The position numbers were made by a program, and so were the translations under genes. Source: JANXQG01 sp964615095 (GTDB taxonomy: Bacteria > Planctomycetota > Planctomycetia > Pirellulales > Thermoguttaceae). From it: 64,000 nt of DNA. The stretch covers positions 1-64,000 of the forward strand of contig CAZTPX010000022.1 of assembly GCA_964615095.1 (NCBI GenBank), read 5' to 3'. The notes below the pieces were generated by a model. It saw nothing but the letters and a program-made list of their open reading frames with translations. It was not told where the DNA came from and did not search any database. Shown in pieces: positions 44,636-53,215 of this stretch (positions are counted from its first letter, which is position 1; every line of letters starts with the position of its first letter).

Positions 44636-46099
44636 TCAACTAAACAGCGCACTTACCGCCTGGCCCTTCACCAGTTCGCGGGGCTGGTTCAGATGGTTGT
44701 AGACGATCGTGTCGGGCGAGATTCCGAAGGAGTGATAAACCGTCGCCAGCAGTTCGTTGGGATGCACCGGATTGTCCAAGGGGGCCGAGGCCGTCGCATC
44801 GCTCTTGCCGTGAACGTAGCCCCGCTTGATGCCTGCCCCGGCAATCAGGCCGGTGTAGCAATAGGGCCAGTGATCGCGGCCGTCGGCGCTGTTGCCGTTG
44901 CCGGAGGTGCTGACGCCCTTTTGCGGGCTGCGGCCAAACTCTCCCACAGCCACCAGGAGCGTCTCCTTGAGCAGCCCGCGCGCGTCGAGGTCCTCGATGA
45001 GGGCCGAAAGCCCCGTGTCGAACATCGGGCCGGACTGGCTCTTCATCCGCTTGGTCAGGTCGCTGTGGTGGTCCCAGGAGTGATTGTCGGAATTCGCAAG
45101 CTTGGGCCAGATGACCTCGACGACGCGCGTGCCCGCCTCAATCAGGCGTCGCGCCAGTAGACAGCTTTGGCCAAAGGTGTTGCGGCCGTAGCGGTCGCGG
45201 ACCTTGGCCGGCTCCTGGTCCAAGGCGAACGCCTCGCGGGCACGGCCGGAGACAATCAGATTCAGCGCTTGCTGGTAGTATTCGTCGAGCTTGTACGAGG
45301 CCACTGCCTTGTCGATGGCCGGCATCCCGGCGTCGATTGCTTCGCGGAGCCTGGCCCGCCGCTTGAGCCGATCGGCGAAGACTTCGGGCTGCAATTGCAG
45401 GTCGTCGATGCGGATACGGTCCAGCTTGTTCATGTCCATATCGTCGCCGGGCGGGTAGAGTGTGTAAGGATCGAAGGCCCGGCCCAGGAATCCGGCGGTG
45501 CCGCCCTTGCCGACCACGTTGCTTTCCTGCAAAGGCCGGGGCAACATCACGAACGGCAACATCGGCTGATCGGTCGGTTTCAGACGGGTCAAATTTGCCC
45601 CAAAATTAGGAAAATCCTTGGGATTCGGCGGCTCAAGCTGGCCCGAAGGACTGACCTTGTCGGTCGTGTAGCCGGTCATCATCTGGTAGATGGCCGCGGT
45701 ATGGTTGAACAGTCCGTTGGGCGTGTAGCTCAGAGAGCGAATGAGCGTGAACTTGTCGTTGACCTGCGAAAGCCTGGGCAGGATCTCGGTGAACTTGACT
45801 CCGGGGATCTTGGTCGCGATCGGCTTAAAAGCGCTGCGGACATTGTCCGGAACATTCTCCTTGGGGTCCCAAAGGTCGATATGACTCGGCCCGCCCTGGA
45901 GATAAACGAGAATGATGCTCTTTGCCTTGCCCCAGCCCCGGCCCCCACCGGCCTCGGCCGCACGGGCCTGCAAGCGCAACAGCGAGCCAAGTGTCAGGCC
46001 CAGCATGCCGGCCCCGCCCACGCGGAGCAAAGCCCGCCGCGTAACTCCCAATTCTCGATCGCAAAGATCCTTGCCGGGCTGCCCGGGTACGATGAGCAT
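44636..46099 (-). CDS. DUF1501 domain protein, TAT-exported
   Basis: Protein of 487 aa. It opens with a twin-arginine signal (VTRRALLRVGGAGMLGLTLG). The body has the alkaline-phosphatase/sulfatase-like features of DUF1501: IILVYLQGGPSHIDLWDPK, FTEILPRLSQVNDKFTLIRS, NHTAAIYQMMTGY, SDNHSWDHHSDL, LLVAVGEFGRSPQ and DGRDHWPYCYTGLIAGAG. The conserved Asp/His residues suggest a metal site, but no activity is established. The gene starts 13 bases after the stop of the cytochrome/DUF1549/DUF1553 gene. This is the standard planctomycete pair, usually linked to polysaccharide or sulfated-glycan degradation regions. Confidence 0.93.
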   Translation of the reverse strand: MLIVPGQPGKDLCDRELGVTRRALLRVGGAGMLGLTLGSLLRLQARAAEAGGGRGWGKAKSIILVYLQGGPSHIDLWDPKENVPDNVRSAFKPIATKIPGVKFTEILPRLSQVNDKFTLIRSLSYTPNGLFNHTAAIYQMMTGYTTDKVSPSGQLEPPNPKDFPNFGANLTRLKPTDQPMLPFVMLPRPLQESNVVGKGGTAGFLGRAFDPYTLYPPGDDMDMNKLDRIRIDDLQLQPEVFADRLKRRARLREAIDAGMPAIDKAVASYKLDEYYQQALNLIVSGRAREAFALDQEPAKVRDRYGRNTFGQSCLLARRLIEAGTRVVEVIWPKLANSDNHSWDHHSDLTKRMKSQSGPMFDTGLSALIEDLDARGLLKETLLVAVGEFGRSPQKGVSTSGNGNSADGRDHWPYCYTGLIAGAGIKRGYVHGKSDATASAPLDNPVHPNELLATVYHSFGISPDTIVYNHLNQPRELVKGQAVSALFS

Positions 46100-46112
46100 G
46101 ACGGTCTCTCCC

Positions 46113-49100
46113 TCAATGGTTGAATAGGAACGCGGGACTGTTGATTAAGGCCCAGGCCAGATCCTGGGCGAACGTGAGGCGCACGTTTTCCAACTGCTTG
46201 AGACTTCGTTCGACGTCGCCGTGCAGTTGCTGGAGCCTGGCGTCCGGAGGCAATGGGCGACTAGCTTCCGCCAGCGCGTCGCGCAGTTGAACCAGCTTGG
46301 GATCAACAGGCAACGGCTGTTTGGCCGCGGCCAGGGCCTCGCCGCGCTGTTTGAATTCCAGGTCAAGGTTGCGGTAGTGTGCGAGCAACTCGGCTTTCTG
46401 TTTGTCGGTCCGTTTGTCCGCAGCCGTGGCCAGAATGTTGGCGATGCTCGCCGGCTGCCCGTCGACGGAGATGGGCCTCGGGGCGTTGGTCACCGAGATG
46501 CGGAAACGGCCGAGAGTATGCTGGCCGTCGGGGAAATTCTGCACCAGGCGGATCGTGAAGATACCCGGACCGGCGATGTTGTCGTGCGTCTCGAAGACGG
46601 CCACGTGCGACTGGCCCGTCTGCGGCGCGACCGCCCAGCCGTTGTCGGGCGACTCGCCAACGGAGGTCTGCACGTTGTAGTTGTCCTGGCTGAAGTCGGC
46701 CCGAACGTTCTGCAACGCGACGCGGGAGTTCCTCTTCGGCTCCTTGAGCGGATGCCAGTCGACGATGAACTGGGAGAGGACGAAATTGCCGTTGGGGGCC
46801 CGGCCCGGGCCTTTCGCGGGCAAGCGCTCGTCGGCCAGCGCTTCGAGCCTCAGTCCGGTTATGTTCGGCAGATCGCTGAGGGCGACGAACACATAGGTGG
46901 CTTTGCCGTTGGGACCGCCGGCGACAACCGCTCGATCGGCCTCTTGCGCCAGCTTGGCGTTATTCGAGGCCGCAAGCTCGCTTGCCACCAGCGGCAACCA
47001 GGCGGTCTCTTGCCTGGCCTGCTGCTGCCATGCCGCCATGCGCTGCGGCAGCGTTCTCTCCGACTCGCGCAGGGCGGCCTCGGCGGCGGCAATCTGCTGC
47101 TGCCGCTGGCGCTCCTGGGCTGCGGTCTGTGGAGCGATTTGCTTTTCGTAGGCATCCGCCTCTTGTTTCGCACGGGCGATCGCCTTTTGCCGTTCTTGCT
47201 CTTGCTGGGCGGCCATTGCCGCGGACTGTTTTTGGCCCTCTTGCAGGCGTACCGCCAGTTGCTTATGCTCTTGCGGCAGTCGTCGCAGCGCAGCCAGGGC
47301 TACTTCGATCTCCTGCGTCGTCGCGGGGCGATTAAGGACGCGAAGGAAGATCTCGGCGACCAGCCTGGCGTCGTCCTTTTCGTTGGAGACGAGCTTCGAA
47401 AGCTCGCTCTGTGGGTCGGAGATGGCCGATTCGACAGTCGGTCCGCTGATCAAGGCCATGACGGGACCAAGTTGCAAGCCGTTGGTCCGTTCACACTCGC
47501 AGACGCTCTCCCGCGCCGGGCGGCCAAGGTTCGCGAGGAAGCCGTCAGGCAGATTGACGCCCGCATCGGGCAGGGCCGCGGCACGCGTTCCCACCGGCAC
47601 ACCCGGTATCCGCGAGACCGAACCGGTGGCGCAGTGAATGGCGTCGTAGAGCACTTCGGCCGGCAACCGCCGGGCGATGGCGTGCGAATAGTTGAGCCTG
47701 TCGTCAGCGTTCCAGCGTTGCACGTCGATGGAGAGCTGGTAGGTCCGCGAGCGGCAAATGAGCCGCAGCATATGACGCATGTCGAAATGATGCTCGATGA
47801 ACTCCCGCGTGAGATAATCGAGCAGATCCGGGTTGCTGGGCGGATTCCCCGCGCGGATGTCGTCCAGGGGTTCGATGATGCCCGTACCCAGCAGATAGCC
47901 CCACAGACGGTTGACGTAGCTCTTGGCAAAGTAAGGGTTCGCCGGAGCTGTGAGCCAGGCGGCCAACTCCTGGCGGCGCGTGGCATGCTCGGGATGCGGA
48001 TAGTCGACGGCAAAGGGAAACGTCGGCGCGGCGACGGCTTTCGTACGATCATGAACGACCTCGCCCTGCGACTTGTCGGCAATGATCTCGTAGAGCGGCT
48101 TGTCGCTCTCGACGCTCGTGCCCTCGATTTTACGCGTGCCGGAGGCCGGGTCGGGCTTCAGCTCCACGCGGGCGAAGTAAGCGGCAGTCTGGTAGTATTG
48201 GTCCTGTGTCCATCGCTCGAAGGGATGGTCGTGGCACTTATTGCAGTTGAAGCGCACGGCAAGGAAGAGGTGCGTGGTGGCCTCCATCGCGTCCGTCGGC
48301 TCGCGCAGAATCTTGAAGTAGGAGGCGGGCGGGTTCTCGCGGTTCGATCCGCTCGCGGTGACAATCTTCTCGACGAACCCGTCGTACGCCGTGTTGGCCG
48401 CCACCTGGCCACGAATCCAGCTTCGCAAGGCGGCGGCGCCTTCCGCGCCCAAGTGCTTGCGATTGACCTGCAAGAGGTCCGCCCACTTGTTCGTCCAATG
48501 CTCGACGAAGTCGTCGCTGCCAATGAGCCGGTCGATCGCGGCGTCGCGCTTGCTGCGCGTGTCGCGGCGATCGTCGAGAAACGCCCGCACGTCGGCGACC
48601 GTCGGCGGCAGACCGATCAAATCGAGATGGACGCGGCGGAGGAATTCGGCGTCGCCGCAAAGCTCCGAGGGCAAGATCTTCATCCGCTGCCACTTGGCGG
48701 CGACCAGTTCGTCGATCCGGCCCCAGGTTTCCGGCGGCTGCCAGACAAAACCGCTGCGGTCGCCCATGACCGTAAGTGTAGTCGCCGCGTAGGCGCCTTC
48801 GCAACGGGCCAGGACCGGGGCCTCGCCCCGCCGCAGGGCAGTGAGCACGCCCTGCCGGTCGGCGGTCGCCACCTCGGTGTTGCCGCTTTCGATGAAGGCC
48901 TCGCGGGTCACGTCGCGAGTGCTGGCGTCGGCATAGGTAGCCACGACGCGCATCTGCTGGGCGTCGCCGATCGCGTCGATCGCGGGGTCTTTGGGAAAAA
49001 TGTCGATCTTCGCCACGCGGGGCGCGGAAAGATCGAGCTTGGCGCCCGCGGCAATCCAGCGGTGCAGGGTACGATAATAGGGCGTGTCCGCCGCGAACAC

Positions 49101-51104
49101 GCGCCCGCCCTGGTGCGGCACGGCGGCCGTCGGCTTGAGCAACATCAGGCTGTCGTCGGGCGAGGCCATATTGATCCGCCGAGCGGCAAGGTCGTCTGTA
49201 AGGGCGCGATGATCGACGATTGTGTCGTAGCCCCGCAGCGAGAGCTTGAAGCCGTTCTTGCCCTTGGCCGCGCCGTGGCACGTGCCGGCATTACAGCCCA
49301 CGCGCGAGAGCACAGGCTCGACGTCGCGGCGGAAGCTGGGCACGTAATCGTCGAGGCCCGCGGCGACTTCGGCCGGGATTTCCACGCGGCGCCCCGCGAG
49401 TTCTCCGACGACGCGCCCCCGACCGCTCTGGAGCGGAGTGAAGCGTCCCTGCAGCGAGACCTGCCCGACCGCGCCTTCGACCTTCCATCTGGTGATCCGC
49501 GTGGCGTCGGTCCGCGCGCCGCCGGACGAGACGGCCGTGCAGAGCAGTTGCACGTAATCGGTCGCTTTCTCGATGCGGATCGAAGAAGGCTCGACTTGCA
49601 ACTGCACGACGTTGATCTCGTGCGCCGGTGGAGGCAGGGATGTCGTGCTGGAAAGGTCCGGCCCTGCGAACCAGTGCGCCGCATCCCGCGCCGGCGGCGT
49701 GATGTCGACCGGCATGAACATCTTGCGGACCGTGCCTTTGCCCGCGTCGATCAGCCGCACCTGGCCGTCTGCGCCGGCGGCAGCCAGCGTCGCGCCGTCG
49801 GCCGAACAGGCCAGGGCATACGTGGCCGCCTCTGGCACGTCGAGTTGCCAAGCCGTCTTTCCGCTATCCGTTTCATAGCCGCGGACATGGCCGCGGCCGT
49901 CGAGACTGGCGGCAACGAAGAACCGCGCGCCGTCGGCAGCGAAGCGGGCGTCGTAGATGCGACCCGGCAGCGCCGCGTACTCGCGAATCTGGTTCGGGTT
50001 GCCGCCACCCGCCGGCGCCGCCTGGACATCCATCTTGAAGAGTTTCGCCGCGCCGTCGGCCCCGCCCACGATAAGTTCGTTGCGATTCGGGCGGCGATCG
50101 ATCGCCTGCATGCCGCCGCGGAGGATGCCGGGCGTGTGCGTCGTCAAATTGCCGACGAACCGCTGCGTCACCACGTCCGTCATCTTGACCGTCATGTCGC
50201 GGCTGGCCGAGAACAACGACTTTCCGTCGCCGGAAAAGACCGTACCCCGGATCCAATCGTCGTGGGCCGCCATGAAAACGACTTGCTGGAAGGTTTCGGC
50301 GTCGACCGCCCGCAGGGTGTTATCGGCCCCACCCACGGCAATCAGCTTGCCGTCGCGCGACCAACTGCCGCCGTACAAGGTATCGAAGCCGATCGCGCTG
50401 GATCCAAGGAGTTTGTGCAAGGCAACGTCCCACACCTGGATCTCGCCGTTGCGGCAGGGATTGCCGCCTACGACCAGCAGTTTCTTGCCGTCGCTGGAAA
50501 ATCGCACGGTTTCGATGCGCTCGGACATCCCCACCAGTCGTGCGACGGGCATGGAGCCGTCAGCCTTCCAGAGAATTGCCTCGTGAAAGCCGGCCACGGC
50601 AAGCAGCGTTCCGTCGGGCGAGAAATCTAACGACGTGACCACCGGGCCGCGAAAGTAGGCGGGAGGATGATTGGCATCGAAACTCTGGCGAGTACTCTGG
50701 GGGCTGTCGTCCGTGGCCCCCTCAGCGATCCAGCGACGGATGAGGTCTCGATCGCTTGCCGCCAGTGGCGGGTGACCTTGCGGCATCTCCGCCTTGCCGT
50801 CGTGCGGCTGGATCAACTCCAGTAGGTGGCTTTTCTCCGGGTCGCCCGGGACAACCGCCGGCGACTCGCTCTCGCCACCGCGAAGAAGACCTGGCAGGGA
50901 GGTCATCTGGTAGCCGCCCTTGGCCTTGGCCGGCTGATGGCATCCATAGCAATTGGCCTGAAGCAACGGCTGGACCTGTTTGCTATAGCTGGTCTTGCCC
51001 GCGAATTTGTTCCTCTCGCCGATCGGCGCAGCCCATTGGCTGTTGATGGCTAGTGCCGCAATCGTCAGGAGTGCGATCGGGACGAAGAGCGGTTGTCGTA
51101 ACAT
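46113..51104 (-). CDS. Planctomycete cytochrome c / WD40 / DUF1549 / DUF1553 fusion protein
   Basis: Protein of 1,663 aa; GGAGGT lies 6 bases before the ATG. After a signal segment come a c-type haem motif NCYGCHQPA (CxxCH, residues 52-56), a WD40-like propeller (about 145-470, for example SLDFSPDGTLLAVAGFHEAI), a Big_2-like domain, and a second cytochrome-like motif VGCNAGTCHGAAKG (about 604). DUF1549/PSCyt2 follows (RRVHLDLIGLPPT, about 790-985), then DUF1553/PSD1 from about 1035 to the canonical end LAWALINSPAFLFNH. Residues about 1278-1365 are a Gln/Glu/Ala-rich coiled coil, followed by a beta-rich insert, within DUF1553. It is probably periplasmic and haem-binding. It forms an operon with the DUF1501 gene. 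Confidence 0.93.
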   Translation of the reverse strand: MLRQPLFVPIALLTIAALAINSQWAAPIGERNKFAGKTSYSKQVQPLLQANCYGCHQPAKAKGGYQMTSLPGLLRGGESESPAVVPGDPEKSHLLELIQPHDGKAEMPQGHPPLAASDRDLIRRWIAEGATDDSPQSTRQSFDANHPPAYFRGPVVTSLDFSPDGTLLAVAGFHEAILWKADGSMPVARLVGMSERIETVRFSSDGKKLLVVGGNPCRNGEIQVWDVALHKLLGSSAIGFDTLYGGSWSRDGKLIAVGGADNTLRAVDAETFQQVVFMAAHDDWIRGTVFSGDGKSLFSASRDMTVKMTDVVTQRFVGNLTTHTPGILRGGMQAIDRRPNRNELIVGGADGAAKLFKMDVQAAPAGGGNPNQIREYAALPGRIYDARFAADGARFFVAASLDGRGHVRGYETDSGKTAWQLDVPEAATYALACSADGATLAAAGADGQVRLIDAGKGTVRKMFMPVDITPPARDAAHWFAGPDLSSTTSLPPPAHEINVVQLQVEPSSIRIEKATDYVQLLCTAVSSGGARTDATRITRWKVEGAVGQVSLQGRFTPLQSGRGRVVGELAGRRVEIPAEVAAGLDDYVPSFRRDVEPVLSRVGCNAGTCHGAAKGKNGFKLSLRGYDTIVDHRALTDDLAARRINMASPDDSLMLLKPTAAVPHQGGRVFAADTPYYRTLHRWIAAGAKLDLSAPRVAKIDIFPKDPAIDAIGDAQQMRVVATYADASTRDVTREAFIESGNTEVATADRQGVLTALRRGEAPVLARCEGAYAATTLTVMGDRSGFVWQPPETWGRIDELVAAKWQRMKILPSELCGDAEFLRRVHLDLIGLPPTVADVRAFLDDRRDTRSKRDAAIDRLIGSDDFVEHWTNKWADLLQVNRKHLGAEGAAALRSWIRGQVAANTAYDGFVEKIVTASGSNRENPPASYFKILREPTDAMEATTHLFLAVRFNCNKCHDHPFERWTQDQYYQTAAYFARVELKPDPASGTRKIEGTSVESDKPLYEIIADKSQGEVVHDRTKAVAAPTFPFAVDYPHPEHATRRQELAAWLTAPANPYFAKSYVNRLWGYLLGTGIIEPLDDIRAGNPPSNPDLLDYLTREFIEHHFDMRHMLRLICRSRTYQLSIDVQRWNADDRLNYSHAIARRLPAEVLYDAIHCATGSVSRIPGVPVGTRAAALPDAGVNLPDGFLANLGRPARESVCECERTNGLQLGPVMALISGPTVESAISDPQSELSKLVSNEKDDARLVAEIFLRVLNRPATTQEIEVALAALRRLPQEHKQLAVRLQEGQKQSAAMAAQQEQERQKAIARAKQEADAYEKQIAPQTAAQERQRQQQIAAAEAALRESERTLPQRMAAWQQQARQETAWLPLVASELAASNNAKLAQEADRAVVAGGPNGKATYVFVALSDLPNITGLRLEALADERLPAKGPGRAPNGNFVLSQFIVDWHPLKEPKRNSRVALQNVRADFSQDNYNVQTSVGESPDNGWAVAPQTGQSHVAVFETHDNIAGPGIFTIRLVQNFPDGQHTLGRFRISVTNAPRPISVDGQPASIANILATAADKRTDKQKAELLAHYRNLDLEFKQRGEALAAAKQPLPVDPKLVQLRDALAEASRPLPPDARLQQLHGDVERSLKQLENVRLTFAQDLAWALINSPAFLFNH

Positions 51105-51141
51105 CGAAAGACCTCCAGCCGGTTTCTTGCTGCGCCGTTGA

Positions 51142-51245
51142 TATTACCCCGGCATGAAAACACCTGATAGTAACCCGAAGGGTAAGCGAGGACACCTCGC
51201 TTACGCTTCGGGTTACGATTGATCAACTTCATTGCCGGGGTAATA
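51142..51245. repeat. Nested palindromic repeat, GTAACCCGAAGGGTAAGCGAGG core
   Basis: The inner arms 51170-51191 and 51195-51216 pair with one mismatch. Outer arms TATTACCCCGGCATGAA (51142-51158) and TTCATTGCCGGGGTAATA (51228-51245) form a second stem enclosing the first. The core belongs to the same family as 15268-15328. It lies between the cytochrome/DUF1549 gene and the gene upstream of it. Confidence 0.72.
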
Positions 51246-51328
51246 ATTGCGGACAATGCGATCATTCACGCAGGGACTTTTTGTGACACCCGGGTGCGCC
51301 AGAATCTTATACGGCCTGCGGGGTGCGG

Positions 51329-53215
51329 TCAAATGGGTTGAAAATGCTCGTCCTGACCGGCGGCCCACCAGGCTAGGTCGCGAAGCAGTAGCACCCACGA
51401 GCGCCACTGCCAAAAGGGCGTTTGCGACTCGGCGGGTGAGCCAAAGCAGGTTATGCCAATGACGACGACGCGGCCCCTGCCCGACTTGCCGACAACCAGG
51501 CCGGGCCGGCCGCCTACCGTGATGAGGGTTTGCGCTTCTGGCCGCGACCGGAGGTCGTGCATATAGAAGCAGACCGGTCGGGAGTCGAAGTCGGCAAACT
51601 GAGTGACGGGATGCGCGACGCCCCGAGCCAGAGGCGCACCGCCGGCCAGGGCCACCAGCGGCGGGATGCCCGCGCCGCCAGTGACAGGCAAGACCTCCTC
51701 CAGGAGAGAACCCTTCAGCCCGGCGCGGTCCAGGGCCTTGTGGCCGCCAAAGACAATCAGCCCGCCGCCGCGCCGCACGTATTCGGCGAGCATGTTCTTC
51801 TGACGGAGCGTGAGCGCGGTGAGGTCGGCGCCGCACAGATAGATCACGTTGTTGTCGAAGAGATCCGGGGCGGTTTCGGGGAAGCCCACGTAAACCTGGG
51901 AACGGCCCTTGCGGATGGGGACCATCTTCAGCTTCATCTCATAGCCACTGAGGTGATGGGCGTCCGCGATACGGTAGTAGTCGTACAAAGCCCCGGCGAC
52001 CAACAAGCCAGTGAAGGGGTAGGCGTTGCGGCGGGGCTGGATATTGGCGGGAATCGTGCCTTCACTGCCCGGGTAGAGATCCAGGAGTTGCTTATCCTCC
52101 AGCAGGGCGAGCGGGAAGATCTTCACGACGTCCGCGGTAAACGACTGATTGCCCTGCGTGTAGACTCGAAAACCCCAGTAGCCTGCCGATCGCAGGACGA
52201 AGTCCACGGGAAACTCCTGATAGGCATCGGCCGCCAGGAAGCTCTTGGGAAAGAGCCGGAGTTCGGCCCGGGTACCGGCGAACTCGGAGAACACATCCAG
52301 GGCCCCAGCTTGCATGTCGCCTGCGTTGCTGGCCACCTTCGCACGCAACAGGGCGCGATAGAGTCCAGGCGGCGGATTGGTGAAATAGGGCGAATGGGCC
52401 ATGATACCGGAGCCAACGCCCTGCGGGCTAGAGATGACCGAGTCGTAGATGGCCTGGGGGTCGGTGACGATAGCGCTCCACTTGCCTCCGGCCATGTTCT
52501 GGCTGGAGAGTTGGTAGGCATGGGCACGAGAAGTGCTCAGACCGCCTTCGACAATCCGCGGGACCTTCTGCCGGGCCCACTCCGGTGTGGGCGGTGGGTT
52601 GTACGGGCGAATCTGAAAACCGCCCAGCCACAGCGTAGAGGGGATGTTCTTGCCGATCTGTTGCCGCGAGTGATTGTTGAGGCTGGCGGTCAGGACCAAC
52701 TCCGCGGCCCCGGCAGGAGCCAGGACAAAACGATCGCCCAAGTCCCAGTCCACGGGATGGTAAGGAAAGCTGATCCCGGGCGAAGAGTCGATCTGCTTCC
52801 CGCTAGCGTCATTCCAAGTGACGGCTACGTACGAGTCCACGCCGCTGTACTTGTCGCGCTGGCCAAAACCTTCGCTGCGATACCCGACAGAAACCAGGTA
52901 CCACTTGCCGCCCTCGACCGGGACGGGCTTCGAGCGGACTGCCGTCGCGCCCGCGTCTGCCACCTCGATTTTGAAGGACACCTTGCCAACCAGAAAGACC
53001 TGGTGATCCAAACTGAACCGGGCACTCCCGACGGGAGTCGCCGTGACCGTCCAATCTCTCGGTAGGTCGCGGTCGTTGGCGATCTCGAAGGCCGGGTTGG
53101 CCAGGAGGTTGGCGCCGACCCAATCCAATCCAGCGGATAGACAGGGCTGGGTATTTATCGCCAGTGCCAGTGCAACCAGAGCAAGTACGCGCCGGGTGTG
53201 GGGCATCATCTTCAT
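51329..53215 (-). CDS. Secreted protein with class I glutamine-amidotransferase-like C-terminal domain
   Basis: Protein of 628 aa. I start at the ATG at 53215, which overlaps the stop of the upstream gene as ATGA; the open frame to 53551 is an out-of-frame overlap. The signal peptide is MPHTRRVLALVALALAINT. Residues about 25-200 look like a beta-sandwich carbohydrate-binding module (LLANPAFEIANDRDLPRDWT, then GKWYLVSVGYRSEGFGQRD). The C-terminal about 200 residues (NNVIYLCGADLTALTLRQ, MLAEYVRRGGGLIVFGGHKA, GRGRVVVIGITCFGSP) resemble GATase1-like domains without a visible catalytic Cys triad. It is translationally coupled to the putative glycoside hydrolase upstream, suggesting joint action on an extracellular glycan. 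Confidence 0.75.
   Translation of the reverse strand: MKMMPHTRRVLALVALALAINTQPCLSAGLDWVGANLLANPAFEIANDRDLPRDWTVTATPVGSARFSLDHQVFLVGKVSFKIEVADAGATAVRSKPVPVEGGKWYLVSVGYRSEGFGQRDKYSGVDSYVAVTWNDASGKQIDSSPGISFPYHPVDWDLGDRFVLAPAGAAELVLTASLNNHSRQQIGKNIPSTLWLGGFQIRPYNPPPTPEWARQKVPRIVEGGLSTSRAHAYQLSSQNMAGGKWSAIVTDPQAIYDSVISSPQGVGSGIMAHSPYFTNPPPGLYRALLRAKVASNAGDMQAGALDVFSEFAGTRAELRLFPKSFLAADAYQEFPVDFVLRSAGYWGFRVYTQGNQSFTADVVKIFPLALLEDKQLLDLYPGSEGTIPANIQPRRNAYPFTGLLVAGALYDYYRIADAHHLSGYEMKLKMVPIRKGRSQVYVGFPETAPDLFDNNVIYLCGADLTALTLRQKNMLAEYVRRGGGLIVFGGHKALDRAGLKGSLLEEVLPVTGGAGIPPLVALAGGAPLARGVAHPVTQFADFDSRPVCFYMHDLRSRPEAQTLITVGGRPGLVVGKSGRGRVVVIGITCFGSPAESQTPFWQWRSWVLLLRDLAWWAAGQDEHFQPI

Noticed and set aside
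46221..50630. 1,469-codon open frame on the plus strand opposite the cytochrome/DUF1549 gene
   Set aside because: It mirrors the codon periodicity of the real minus-strand gene, has Arg/Val/Gly-rich low-complexity composition, and shows no domain motifs.
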